DNA of 64,000 nucleotides from Propionicimonas paludicola (lineage in GTDB: Bacteria > Actinomycetota > Actinomycetes > Propionibacteriales > Propionibacteriaceae), in NCBI RefSeq assembly GCF_002563675.1, contig NZ_PDJC01000001.1, forward strand, positions 1,426,001-1,490,000. The letters are read 5' to 3'. The notes under the pieces were generated by a model. That model was not told the origin of the DNA, searched no databases, and was given only the letters and a program-made list of their open reading frames with translations. The first letter of the stretch is position 1; each line of letters opens with the position of its first letter. This document shows positions 23,143 through 31,322 of the stretch, in pieces. The position numbers and the translations under genes were made by a program.

Positions 23143-24771
23143 ATGGTTGACAGCCGCGCCGGACTCCTTGCCGGACCACAAGATCTGATCGATGTCGATG
23201 CTCTGATCGGGGCCTACTACGACCTGGTGCCCGACCCGGCCAATCCCGATCAGCAGGTCGTCTTCGGAACCTCCGGGCACCGCGGCTCCAGCCTGGACGC
23301 CGCCTTCAACGACGCTCACATCGCGGCCACCACCCAGGCCATCGTGGAGTACCGGGCCGCCCAGGGCATCACCGGCCCGCTGTTCATCGGCAAGGACACC
23401 CACGCCCTGTCCGAGCCGGCCTGGAGGACCGCCATCGAGGTGCTGCACGCCAACGGCGTTGCGATCCGCGCCGAGCGGGACCAGGACTACACCCCGACCC
23501 CGGCGGTGTCCCGGGCCATCATCGTCTACAACAAGACCCACGAGGGTCCGCGCGCCGACGGCATCGTGGTGACCCCCTCGCACAACCCGCCCCGCGACGG
23601 TGGCTTCAAGTACAACCCGCCGCACGGCGGCCCGGCCGACACCGACGCCACCGGATGGATCGCCGCCCGGGCCAATCAGCTGCTCGCCAACCCGTCCGCC
23701 ATCGCCCGGACGCCGTATGCCCGCGCCGCCGCTGACGTCGTCCGGGAGGACTATCTGGGTGCCTACTGCGAGGACCTGCGCAATGCCATCGAGCTGGACG
23801 CCATCGCCGCGGCCGGCGTCCGGATCGGCGCCGATCCGCTGGGTGGGGCCTCGGTCCAGTACTGGGGCTATATCGCCGAGCGGCTGGGCATCGACCTGAC
23901 AGTGATCAACCCCACGGTCGATCCGACCTGGCGGTTCATGACCCTGGACTGGGACGCCAAGATCCGGATGGACTGCTCCTCGCCCTATGCCATGGCCAGC
24001 CTGATCGCCAACCGGGACCGGTTCGACATCTCCACCGGCAATGATGCCGACTCCGACCGGCACGGCATCGTCACCCCGGACGCCGGCCTGATGAACCCCA
24101 ACGCCTACCTGGCGGTGGCGATCGGCTACCTGTACCGCAACCGTCCGCACTGGCGCGCGGACGCCGCCATCGGCAAGACCCTGGTCTCCTCGTCCCTGAT
24201 CGACAAGGTGGCCGCCGACCTGGGCCGCCGGCTGGTGGAGGTGCCGGTCGGCTTCAAGTGGTTCGTCCCCGGGCTGATCAGCGGCGAGCTCGGCTTCGGC
24301 GGCGAGGAGTCAGCCGGGGCGTCCTTCCTGGCCAAGGACGGCTCCACCTGGACCACCGACAAGGACGGCATCCTGCTGGCCCTGCTGGCCTCTGAGATCA
24401 TTGCGGTCACCGGGAAGACCCCCAGCCAGCACTACGCCGAGCTGGAAGCCCGGTTCGGAGCGTCCAGCTACGCCCGGATCGATGCCCCCGCCACCCGCGA
24501 GCAGAAGGCCAAGCTGGCCAAGCTGAACGCCTCGGACGTGGCTGCCACCACCCTGGCCGGTGAGCCGATCACCGCCACCTTGACTCATGCCCCCGGTAAC
24601 GGAGCCGCCATCGGCGGTCTGAAGGTGACCACCGCCTCGGCGTGGTTCGCCGCACGTCCATCGGGGACGGAGAATGTGTACAAGATCTACGCCGAATCGC
24701 TGCTCGGCCCCGCCCACCTGGCACAGGTTCAGGACGAGGCCAAACAGGTGGTCGACGCAGTTCTGGTCTGA
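23143..24771 (+). CDS. pgm: Phosphoglucomutase (alpha-D-glucose-specific)
   Basis: Interconverts glucose-1-phosphate and glucose-6-phosphate, joining glycogen metabolism to glycolysis. The 542-residue product has the phosphoserine loop with Ser146 (TPSHNPPRDGGFKYNPP), the metal loop NDADSDRHGI, the sugar loop GGEESAGASF and the phosphate-binding RPSGTENVYK. Start chosen at MVDSRAGLLAGP because homologues begin there and the -10 box is 6 nt upstream; an ATG 36 nt upstream is in frame. Confidence 0.95.
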   Translation: MVDSRAGLLAGPQDLIDVDALIGAYYDLVPDPANPDQQVVFGTSGHRGSSLDAAFNDAHIAATTQAIVEYRAAQGITGPLFIGKDTHALSEPAWRTAIEVLHANGVAIRAERDQDYTPTPAVSRAIIVYNKTHEGPRADGIVVTPSHNPPRDGGFKYNPPHGGPADTDATGWIAARANQLLANPSAIARTPYARAAADVVREDYLGAYCEDLRNAIELDAIAAAGVRIGADPLGGASVQYWGYIAERLGIDLTVINPTVDPTWRFMTLDWDAKIRMDCSSPYAMASLIANRDRFDISTGNDADSDRHGIVTPDAGLMNPNAYLAVAIGYLYRNRPHWRADAAIGKTLVSSSLIDKVAADLGRRLVEVPVGFKWFVPGLISGELGFGGEESAGASFLAKDGSTWTTDKDGILLALLASEIIAVTGKTPSQHYAELEARFGASSYARIDAPATREQKAKLAKLNASDVAATTLAGEPITATLTHAPGNGAAIGGLKVTTASAWFAARPSGTENVYKIYAESLLGPAHLAQVQDEAKQVVDAVLV

Positions 24772-24793
24772 CCAACTGTGAGAGGCTGAAGGT

Positions 24794-25234
24794 ATGAACA
24801 ACGACGATCTCTTCATCTGCATCGACCACGTCGGGCTTGCCGTGCCCGACCTGGACGAGGCGATCAAGTTCCACACCGAGGTGATGGGCTGGCGCGTGCT
24901 GCACCGCGAGACCAACGAGGAGCAGGGTGTCGAGGAGGCGATGATCGGAACCGGTGATCAGCTGGCCGAGAACGCCCAGATCCAGCTGCTGGCTCCGCTC
25001 AACGAGAACTCCACCATCGCCAAGTTCCTGGCCAAGAACGGTCCGGGCATGCAGCAGCTGTGCTACCGCGTGGCCGACATCGACGCGGTCTCGGCGAAGC
25101 TGCGCGAGCGTGGCGTCCGGCTGCTCTACCCGGAGCCGAAGACCGGCACCGGCGGCGCCCGGATCAACTTCGCGCACCCGAAGGACACCGGCGGCGTCCT
25201 GCTGGAAATCACCCAGCCGGTCGCAGGTCACTAA
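24794..25234 (+). CDS. mce: Methylmalonyl-CoA epimerase
   Basis: Interconverts (R)- and (S)-methylmalonyl-CoA in propionate metabolism. The 146-residue VOC-fold protein closely follows the Propionibacterium shermanii enzyme: NDDLFICIDHV, EEQGVEEAM, STIAKFLAKNG, DIDAVSAKLRERGVRLLY, INFAHPK. Metal and catalytic positions seen are His12, Glu48, Gln64 and Glu138; the position of the third metal ligand, His in P. shermanii (GLHHM), is Gln here (GMQQL, Gln87-Gln88). It is 22 nt after pgm, with GAGAGG upstream. Confidence 0.93.
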   Translation: MNNDDLFICIDHVGLAVPDLDEAIKFHTEVMGWRVLHRETNEEQGVEEAMIGTGDQLAENAQIQLLAPLNENSTIAKFLAKNGPGMQQLCYRVADIDAVSAKLRERGVRLLYPEPKTGTGGARINFAHPKDTGGVLLEITQPVAGH

Positions 25235-25248
25235 GAACTGAGATTGGC

Positions 25249-25284
25249 ACTGGCCCGGCACTGTCTTTGGCGGTCCGGGCCAGT
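25249..25284. terminator. Inverted repeat between mce and the DivIVA-like gene
   Basis: ACTGGCCCGG (25249-25258) and CCGGGCCAGT (25275-25284) are perfect 10-bp inverted arms with a 16-nt loop, 15 nt after the mce stop. It could terminate pgm-mce or act as an operator for the next gene; TAGCAT just after it could be a -10 box. Confidence 0.45.
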
Positions 25285-25319
25285 AGCATTTGCAGTCGAA
25301 TGTGAAAGGGATCACAACA

Positions 25320-26456
25320 GTGAGCAATGACGAGACCACCACCGGTCTGGACCTTTTCGACGAGACCGCATCCGCGGTCGGCAACTTCCCTGCAGCACTG
25401 CGCGGCTACGACAAGGGCGCCGTTGATGCCTACGTCCGGGATGTTGAGGCCCAGCTGGCCAAGGCGAAGGCGCAACTGCGCCAACAGCACAAGCAAATCA
25501 CCACGGCGACCGCCAATGCCGAGAACACCGATTTCTCAAAGCTCGGGTCGCACGCCAGGGGGATGCTGCGTGCCGCCGAGTCTCAAGCCGAAGAGCTCAT
25601 TGCCACTGCCCAGGCACAAGCAAACCAGCTCCTCGGAGATGCCAAGAAGCAGGCCGAAAAGCTGACCAGCGAGACCCGGCTGCAGCTGGACGCCTCGCGG
25701 GACGCGTCCACCGAAGAACTGGCCGCACTGCGTAAGCGACTCAGCGAGCAGACGGCCACCGAGCTCAGCGAAGCCAAGGACGAGGCCGGCATGATCCGCG
25801 CCGCCGCCCAGCGCGAGGCCGAGCAGATCATCGCCGAAGCGCAGAGCAAGGCCGCCCTGGTGGGCGAGCAGGCCGCAGCCGCCGCACAGGCCCGTCAGGC
25901 CGAGGTGGAGCGGCTCGCCGCCGAGCAGGCCGCCAAGACCCAGGCCGAGAAGGAAGCCGCCCTGGCCGCCCTCAAGCAGGCCCAGGACGCCGCCTCGGCG
26001 CAACTGGACGGGATCGTGGCCACCGCCCGCGCCCAGGCCGAGGAGTACCAGGCCAAGATCACCTCCGACTCGGTGACCTGGAGCCAGCGGCGCCAGGCGG
26101 CGATCGACGAGGCGGCCAATATCGTGGCCGCCGCCAAGACGCAGGCCGACAACATCGTGGCCACCGCGAACAACAAGGCCAAGGCGATTCACACTGCCGC
26201 GGTCGAGGCGGCCGAAGCCAAGCGGAACGAGATCGAGGCCCGGGTGCAGCTGCTCAAGGGACGCCAGCGGGCGATCCTCGGCCAGCTGGGCGAGCTCTCC
26301 GCGCTGGCTGGCAAGAGCATGGTCGAGTACGCCGATGACGAGGAGCCGCAGGGCTCGGCGTCCGCAGGCACTCCGGCCACCCCGGCCAGCCCGGCCGAGG
26401 CGCAGCCGGAGCCGCCGGCCGTCGCCACCGACGCTGAGGCGACCCCCGCGTCATGA
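25320..26456 (+). CDS. DivIVA-like coiled-coil protein
   Basis: A 378-residue, almost wholly coiled-coil protein. The N terminus has a DivIVA-like membrane-targeting pattern (FPAALRGYDKGAVDAYVRDVEAQL, residues 22-46), then about 280 residues rich in Ala/Glu/Gln/Lys heptads, and a Pro/Ala-rich acidic tail. Such proteins organise polar growth and the cell pole in Actinobacteria; a cytoskeletal role is inferred. The GTG start has GAAAGGGA upstream. It overlaps the next gene by 4 nt (ATGA), linking it to a membrane permease. Confidence 0.75.
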   Translation: MSNDETTTGLDLFDETASAVGNFPAALRGYDKGAVDAYVRDVEAQLAKAKAQLRQQHKQITTATANAENTDFSKLGSHARGMLRAAESQAEELIATAQAQANQLLGDAKKQAEKLTSETRLQLDASRDASTEELAALRKRLSEQTATELSEAKDEAGMIRAAAQREAEQIIAEAQSKAALVGEQAAAAAQARQAEVERLAAEQAAKTQAEKEAALAALKQAQDAASAQLDGIVATARAQAEEYQAKITSDSVTWSQRRQAAIDEAANIVAAAKTQADNIVATANNKAKAIHTAAVEAAEAKRNEIEARVQLLKGRQRAILGQLGELSALAGKSMVEYADDEEPQGSASAGTPATPASPAEAQPEPPAVATDAEATPAS

Positions 26457-27679
26457 CCAACGCTGAGGGGCAGCCGCAGGCGATTCCTCCCGTCCCCCCG
26501 CAGGGTCCGATCCCGGCGAGTTCGGCGAGGACGCCCTCGGCTGCTCCCGGCGCCAGTCGGAGTTGGCTGCGGCGCTGGCGGCGAATCACCCAGCCGACGC
26601 CGCCGGACTTCCCCGGCGCCATGGGTGGGGAACCGGAGCAGCGGATCTCGCTGCTCAACCGGAACCCCATTCGGCTCGGTTTCGAGGTCACCATCGGCGT
26701 CCTGGCTGCGATCGGCGTGGTCAACCTGGTCGTCGGGGTCCATTCGGTGGTGATCCTGATCTGTCTGGCCTTCGCCATCGCGCTCGGGCTGAACCCGATG
26801 GTCAGCTGGTTGCACAACCACGGCTTGCGCCGCGGCTTGGCGGTGCTGATCGTCGCGCTCGTGCTGCTGATCATCCTCGCTCTGGCCGGGTGGGCGCTCT
26901 TCCCGCTGGTCAGCGATCAGGTGTCCACCCTGATGACCCAGGCACCGTCATTGCTGCAGAACCTGCGACAGAACCCGCAGATCGCCGCCCTGGACGCCCA
27001 GTTCGGGCTGATTTCGAAGGCGATCAGCTTCCTGACCTCCGGCGACCTGATCAGCGGGCTGTTCGGCGGCCTGGTCGGCGCCGGGCAAGCCCTGGCGAAC
27101 ACCGTGTTCTCGGTGACGATCACCGTCGTGCTCACCTTGTACTTCCTGACCGCGCTGCCGTCGATCAAGGACGTCATCTACCAGTTGGCGCCCGCATCGC
27201 GGCGTCCGCGAGTGCGCTACCTGGCCAACGAGATGTTCAAGCGGGTTGGTGGGTATGTCTCCGGGCTGTTCACGGTGGTCGCGATCGCCATGGCCGTCGC
27301 CTTCACCTTCTTGAACATCATCGGGCTCTCCCAGTACGCGCTGGCACTCGCCGTTGTGGTCGGCCTGTTCGCCTTCGTTCCGCTGGTGGGTCCCACGATT
27401 TCGACGGTGATCATCTCGATCGTGGCCTTTGCGTCGAACCCCACGACCGGCCTGATCACGTTGATCTTCTTCCTCTGCTACCAGCAGTTCGACGCGTACT
27501 TCATCCAGCCCCGGGTCTTCGCCAAGTCGGTACAGATCCCCGGCATCCTGGTGATGCTGGCTGCCATCTCCGGCGGCTTGTTGCTGGGCATCGTAGGCGC
27601 GATCCTCGCGGTGCCGACCATGGCCGCACTGCTCCTGCTCTACCGAGAGGTGCTGGTCCCCCACCTGGACCGCAGCTGA
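26453..27679 (+). CDS. AI-2E family (PerM-type) membrane transporter
   Basis: A 408-residue integral membrane protein with about eight helices. A Pro-rich cytoplasmic N-terminal segment (about 70 residues) precedes INLVVGVHSVVILICLAFAIALGLNPMVSWL-type helices; the C-terminal half shows the family pattern GLFAFVPLVGPTIS and the QQFDAYFIQPRVFAKSVQIP segment. Members export autoinducer-2 or act as Na+/H+ antiporters or general permeases, so the substrate here is open. Translationally coupled to the DivIVA-like gene; tail-to-tail with nucS, 3 nt apart. Confidence 0.88.
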   Translation: MTNAEGQPQAIPPVPPQGPIPASSARTPSAAPGASRSWLRRWRRITQPTPPDFPGAMGGEPEQRISLLNRNPIRLGFEVTIGVLAAIGVVNLVVGVHSVVILICLAFAIALGLNPMVSWLHNHGLRRGLAVLIVALVLLIILALAGWALFPLVSDQVSTLMTQAPSLLQNLRQNPQIAALDAQFGLISKAISFLTSGDLISGLFGGLVGAGQALANTVFSVTITVVLTLYFLTALPSIKDVIYQLAPASRRPRVRYLANEMFKRVGGYVSGLFTVVAIAMAVAFTFLNIIGLSQYALALAVVVGLFAFVPLVGPTISTVIISIVAFASNPTTGLITLIFFLCYQQFDAYFIQPRVFAKSVQIPGILVMLAAISGGLLLGIVGAILAVPTMAALLLLYREVLVPHLDRS

Positions 27680-27682
27680 GGC

Positions 27683-28387
27683 CTAGAACAGCCGCTCGTC
27701 GGCGTTGTCGAGACCGCGCAGCCCGTCGTAGTCCAGCAGGACGCAGTCGATCCCGCGGGTGCCGGCCAGGGTGCGAGCCTGCGGCTTGATCTGCTGCGCG
27801 GCGAACACTCCCCGCACCGGGTGCAGCAGCGGGTCGGCGTTCATCAGTTCGAGGTAGCGGGTGAGTTGCTCGACCCCGTCGATCTCGCCCCTCCGCTTCA
27901 CCTCGACGGCCACGTAGCGACCGGTCGCGTCCCGATAGAGCAGGTCGACCGGACCGATCGGGGTCTGGTGCTCGCGGGTGACCAGTGTCCAGCCGGGCCC
28001 GAAGGTCTCCGGGTTCGCGGCGAGTAGTTGCTGCAGGTGGGCCTCGACCCCGTCCTTCTGCAGCCCCGGATCGACTCCCAACTCATGGTTCGAGTCGTGC
28101 ACCACTTCGCCGATCGAGATCAGCAGCCGGTCGCCGTCCTTGTTGCGGACCTCCCAGAGCTCGCTGAGCTCGGTTGGCAGCCCCTCGGCCAGCTCACTGG
28201 TGGCCGGGTCGTGCACCGTTAGCGTGCACGGCGCGCTCATCCAGTTCAGCGGCTTGTAGGCACGATCATCGGCATGCACCGAGACCGAGCCGTCCGACTT
28301 CACCATGATCAGCCGCAACGCCATCGGCAAATGAGCGGACAATCGTCCGGCGTAGTCGACCTGACATCGGGCAATCAACAAGCGCAC
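27683..28387 (-). CDS. nucS: Mismatch-specific endonuclease NucS/EndoMS
   Basis: Cleaves both strands at G-T, G-G and T-T mismatches; the non-canonical mismatch-repair enzyme of Actinobacteria and some Archaea, which lack MutS/MutL. The 234-residue protein has an N-terminal dimerisation/DNA-binding domain and a RecB-like nuclease domain with Asp148 (GPVDLLYRD), Glu162 and Lys164 (VAVEVKRR). The C-terminal DERLF is the beta-clamp-binding tail. GTG start with TAAGTT 6 nt upstream (leaderless). Confidence 0.96.
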   Translation of the reverse strand: MRLLIARCQVDYAGRLSAHLPMALRLIMVKSDGSVSVHADDRAYKPLNWMSAPCTLTVHDPATSELAEGLPTELSELWEVRNKDGDRLLISIGEVVHDSNHELGVDPGLQKDGVEAHLQQLLAANPETFGPGWTLVTREHQTPIGPVDLLYRDATGRYVAVEVKRRGEIDGVEQLTRYLELMNADPLLHPVRGVFAAQQIKPQARTLAGTRGIDCVLLDYDGLRGLDNADERLF

Positions 28388-28393
28388 CGGAAC

Positions 28394-28399
28394 AACTTA
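28394..28399 (-). promoter_or_regulatory. -10 hexamer (TAAGTT) of leaderless nucS
   Basis: TAAGTT on the minus strand, exactly 6 nt before the nucS GTG. Confidence 0.55.
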
Positions 28400-28413
28400 C
28401 CCTGACCATCGAC

Positions 28414-28442
28414 TTGCCTGAGCGCGGAGCTTGGCATAGGAC
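28414..28442 (+). promoter_or_regulatory. Promoter TTGCCT-N17-TAGGAC
   Basis: A -35 box TTGCCT (28414-28419) is separated by 17 nt from TAGGAC (28437-28442), which lies 6 nt before the ATG at 28449. Together these suggest a leaderless transcript divergent from nucS. Confidence 0.5.
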
Positions 28443-28448
28443 TTCTCT

Positions 28449-28724
28449 ATGGCCAAGCGACCCTCCAAGCACTTGCGGCCGGCTCGGCCCCTGTCCAGCG
28501 GCGCTTTCGCCCGGCTGGAGCACAAGGCCGACGGCGACTGGATGGTGCAGACAATGCCGTCCGACGCGGCCGACAAGACCTACCTGTGCCCGGGCTGCAA
28601 CCAGCAGCTCCCGCCGGGCACCGCGCATCTGGTGTCCTGGCCGCGGGAGCCGAGCCTGGGCTTCACCTCGGCCGTGGAAGAACGCCGGCACTGGCACACC
28701 GCCTGCTGGGCTCGGCGGCGCTGA
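28449..28724 (+). CDS. Small zinc-finger-like protein next to nucS
   Basis: A 91-residue basic protein of a conserved actinobacterial type with no known function. The core YLCPGCNQQLPPGTAHLVSW...ERRHWHTACW (residues 45-87) offers Cys47, Cys50, His81/His83 and Cys86 as zinc ligands. Its partner or nucleic-acid target is unknown. It is divergent from nucS and shares one base with the next start codon (TGATG), so it is co-expressed with the hydrolase. Confidence 0.75.
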   Translation: MAKRPSKHLRPARPLSSGAFARLEHKADGDWMVQTMPSDAADKTYLCPGCNQQLPPGTAHLVSWPREPSLGFTSAVEERRHWHTACWARRR

Positions 28725-29515
28725 TGACGACGATCTACACCGAGCTGGTGGGCAGCGGACGCCCACGCTTCGCGATCCTGCCGGGCCTGTTCGGACGCGG
28801 CCGCAACTGGTCGAGCATCGCCGCCGCGCTGGCTGAGCAGGGCTACCCCACCGTCTTGTTCGATCTGCCCAACCACGGACGCAGCGGCTGGACCGACACC
28901 TTCAGCTACCCCGCGCTGGCCGACCAGGTGGCCGAGGAGATAGAGCTGCGACTCGGCTCGGCCGCGCGGCTGATCCTGGTCGGGCACTCCCTGGGCGGCA
29001 AGGTGGCCATGCTCACCGCGCTGCGGCATCCGGGCCTGGTGGCCGGCCTCGGCGTGGCGGACATCGCTCCGGCAGTCTCCGACCAGGTGAGCAGCTTTGC
29101 CCCCTTGGTCGCGGCTATGCGCGGCCTCGACCTGACCCGGCTGGAGTCGCGCACCGAGGCCGATCAGTTGCTGGCCGCCAGCATCTCCGACGACGCCAGC
29201 CGCGGTCTGCTGCTGCAGAACCTGCGCCGGCGCGGCGGCTGGCACTGGCAGCTCAACCTCGACCTGCTCGGCTCGTCCCTGGACGCCATCGCCGACTGGC
29301 CCGACCCCGGGCCGGTCAGCTACCCGGGCCCGACGCTGTGGCTGACCGGTGAACGGTCCCGCTACTGCCGTCCCGAGCACCTGCCGACCATGCGGCGACT
29401 CTTCCCTGCCGTCGAGCAGGTCGTCATCCCCGGGGCCGGGCACTGGGTGCACGCCGACAACCCGGACGCCGTGATCGGCGCCCTGGTCCGGCTGGCCGAG
29501 CTCAGCGAGGCGTAA
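28724..29515 (+). CDS. Alpha/beta hydrolase
   Basis: A 263-residue single-domain hydrolase. Nucleophile Ser89 in VGHSLGGKVAM, oxyanion segment PGLFGRGRNWSSIA, the NHGRSG motif and the C-terminal catalytic His in PGAGHWVHADNP are visible. It resembles YbfF/esterase and MenH-like enzymes, but the substrate cannot be assigned. Start ATG is set by the one-base overlap with the preceding stop. Its 3' end overlaps the convergent cyclophilin gene by 14 nt. Confidence 0.85.
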   Translation: MTTIYTELVGSGRPRFAILPGLFGRGRNWSSIAAALAEQGYPTVLFDLPNHGRSGWTDTFSYPALADQVAEEIELRLGSAARLILVGHSLGGKVAMLTALRHPGLVAGLGVADIAPAVSDQVSSFAPLVAAMRGLDLTRLESRTEADQLLAASISDDASRGLLLQNLRRRGGWHWQLNLDLLGSSLDAIADWPDPGPVSYPGPTLWLTGERSRYCRPEHLPTMRRLFPAVEQVVIPGAGHWVHADNPDAVIGALVRLAELSEA

Positions 29516-30179
29516 TCGCCTCGATCACGGCCGGCGCCTTCGGCTTCCCGCCACCGGCGCTGCCGAAGGAGTTGTCCTGGCCGGCCTTGGCGATCTTCTC
29601 GACCACCTTCAGCCCGGCGGCGTCCACCTTGCCGAACACCGTGTAGCTGGGCGGCAGCGACGAGTCGGCGTACACGATGAAGAACTGCGAACCGTTGGTG
29701 TTCGGGCCGGCATTGGCCATGGCCAACGTGCCTGCGCCATAGGTTTCGTCACCGGTCAGCTCATCGGGGAACTGGTAGCCGGGGCCACCCGATCCGGTTC
29801 CGGTCGGATCGCCACACTGCAGAACGAAGATCCCCGAGTCGACCAGGCGGTGGCAGGACGTGCCGTTGAAGTAGCCCTGGGCGGCCAGGGACACGAAGGA
29901 GTTGGTCGTGCACGGCGTCCGCACTCGATCCAGAGTCAGGCCGACCGCGGACCCGCTGAGGGTCATCGTCAGATCGACGCTGCCGGTGTTCGCCACCCCG
30001 CTGGTCGGGGGCAGCTTCACCTTGCCGGCGGCGTCCCCTCCGGCGGCGTACTGGCAGCTCACACCCGGCGCTGCGGCCGCGGAACTGGCGCTCGGCTGGG
30101 GCGTTGCGGTGATCGGCGCCACACAGCCGGTCAGGGCGAAGGCGACAGTGGTTGCGGTGATGATCCAGGCTTTGTTCAC
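29502..30179 (-). CDS. Lipoprotein peptidyl-prolyl cis-trans isomerase (cyclophilin type)
   Basis: Accelerates proline isomerisation during folding of exported proteins. The 225-residue precursor has a signal peptide (NKAWIITATTVAFALTG) with lipobox LTGC, so Cys19 is predicted to be lipidated, then a Ser/Ala-rich linker and a cyclophilin domain (NSFVSLAAQGYFNGTSCHRLVDSGIFVLQCGDPTGTGSGGPGYQFPDE, NTNGSQFFI). Start GTG chosen because it opens on the signal peptide and has CACAGT 6 nt upstream. Confidence 0.9.
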   Translation of the reverse strand: MNKAWIITATTVAFALTGCVAPITATPQPSASSAAAAPGVSCQYAAGGDAAGKVKLPPTSGVANTGSVDLTMTLSGSAVGLTLDRVRTPCTTNSFVSLAAQGYFNGTSCHRLVDSGIFVLQCGDPTGTGSGGPGYQFPDELTGDETYGAGTLAMANAGPNTNGSQFFIVYADSSLPPSYTVFGKVDAAGLKVVEKIAKAGQDNSFGSAGGGKPKAPAVIEAITPR

Positions 30180-30185
30180 CCTGAC

Positions 30186-30191
30186 ACTGTG
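30186..30191 (-). promoter_or_regulatory. -10 hexamer (CACAGT) of the leaderless cyclophilin gene
   Basis: CACAGT on the minus strand, exactly 6 nt before the GTG at 30179. Confidence 0.5.
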
Positions 30192-30205
30192 CCAGGTATG
30201 AGCGT

Positions 30206-30234
30206 TTGACAGCGCCAACGGCGCGGTGTTGATT
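30206..30234 (+). promoter_or_regulatory. Promoter TTGACA-N17-TTGATT of the adenosyltransferase gene
   Basis: A perfect -35 box TTGACA (30206-30211) stands 17 nt before TTGATT (30229-30234), which is 7 nt before the ATG at 30242. The spacing is ideal, although the -10 box lacks the usual A at position two. Confidence 0.6.
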
Positions 30235-30241
30235 GGACGCC

Positions 30242-30907
30242 ATGGTCAAACTCACCAAGATCTATACCCGGACCGGAGATGCCGGCACCACCCGGCTGGC
30301 CGACCTGTCCGAGGCGAGCAAGACCGACCTGCGGGTCGAGGCCTATGGCCAGGTGGACGAGGCCAACTGCCTGCTCGGCCTGGCCGCGACCCAGCCCGAC
30401 CTGCCGCCCGCCGTGGCGGCGGTGATCGCGCATCTGCAGAACGAGCTGTTCGACGCCGGCGCCGACCTGGCCACTCCGTTGACCGACAACCCGCCGTATC
30501 CGCAGCTGCGGGTGATTCAGGAGTACATCGACCGGCTCGAGGGCTGGTGCGATGAGTTCGGGGATCCGCTGCCGCCGCTGCAGTCGTTCATCCTGCCCGG
30601 CGGCGGCCCGGCCGCGTCCTGGCTGCAGCTGGCCCGCGCCGTGGTACGCCGTGCCGAGCGGACGGCCTGGCGGGCCGCAGAGGTACACGGCATCGGCCAG
30701 GAGGGCGGGGTCAACCCGCTGGCCATCACCTACCTGAACCGGCTATCGGACTTGCTGTTCATCCTGGGCCGCATCGTCGGCCAGGCCTCCGGTGAGGTGC
30801 TCTGGATCCCCGGCAAGGACCGCGAGGTCCTCGACCCGCGCGGACGCCGCCAGCGCGAGAAGATCAGCGGTAGCGAGCCCCCGGAGGAGCCGACTCCAGC
30901 CAGCTGA
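30242..30907 (+). CDS. PduO-type ATP:cob(I)alamin adenosyltransferase
   Basis: Makes adenosylcobalamin, the cofactor of methylmalonyl-CoA mutase, from cob(I)alamin and ATP. The 221-residue protein has the N-terminal ATP-binding KIYTRTGDAGTT, RVEAYGQVDEANCLLG, LPGGGPAASWLQLARAVVRRAER and NRLSDLLFILGR of the family. It corresponds to Rv1314c. Starting at MVKLTKIY fits the family; an ATG 9 nt upstream is less likely. Its last 44 nt overlap the convergent DUF2550 gene. Functionally linked with the epimerase 5 kb away. Confidence 0.93.
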   Translation: MVKLTKIYTRTGDAGTTRLADLSEASKTDLRVEAYGQVDEANCLLGLAATQPDLPPAVAAVIAHLQNELFDAGADLATPLTDNPPYPQLRVIQEYIDRLEGWCDEFGDPLPPLQSFILPGGGPAASWLQLARAVVRRAERTAWRAAEVHGIGQEGGVNPLAITYLNRLSDLLFILGRIVGQASGEVLWIPGKDREVLDPRGRRQREKISGSEPPEEPTPAS

Positions 30908-31304
30908 GCAGGCCGGTCAGCGAGGCCACCGACATGGCCATCTCCCAGCTGCGTCCGTCGGACAGCTCCATGGTGAGAATGCGCTGGTCGTCGTAGAGCA
31001 GCACCGATTCGATCGGGTCCGGATCCCGCTGCACTCCGGCCCGGGAGATCGATCGCGGGAAGATCACCTTCGGCCGCAGCGCCACCGAGAACGCCCGGAA
31101 CCACTCCAGGTTGTCCCCGCTGTAGCGGGCCACCCCGAGCGCCCAGCCGGCGCCGGGTCCCTTGCTGGACAGCCGCAGGCTGCAGTCGAACAGTCCGCCT
31201 TGGCGAGACAGCCAGCGACGGCGTCCACCCAGGTAGAGCACCGGCAGGAGAAGCGCCACGACGACGATCAGGGCGACGGTTTCCGCCAATCCGAACCAGT
31301 CCAT
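30864..31304 (-). CDS. DUF2550-type membrane-anchored protein following atpC
   Basis: A 146-residue protein of the actinobacterial DUF2550 family (compare Rv1312). One N-terminal helix (ETVALIVVVALLLPVLYLGG, residues 8-27) is followed by a basic GRRRWL stop and a cytoplasmic beta-rich domain (FDCSLRLSSKGPGAGWALGVARYSGDNLEWFRAFS, PRSISRAG). Function unknown. It is always found after the ATP synthase operon in relatives I recall, and here it lies 18 nt after atpC. Confidence 0.82.
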   Translation of the reverse strand: MDWFGLAETVALIVVVALLLPVLYLGGRRRWLSRQGGLFDCSLRLSSKGPGAGWALGVARYSGDNLEWFRAFSVALRPKVIFPRSISRAGVQRDPDPIESVLLYDDQRILTMELSDGRSWEMAMSVASLTGLLSWLESAPPGARYR

Positions 31305-31322
31305 CGTCGCGAGTTCCCCGGC

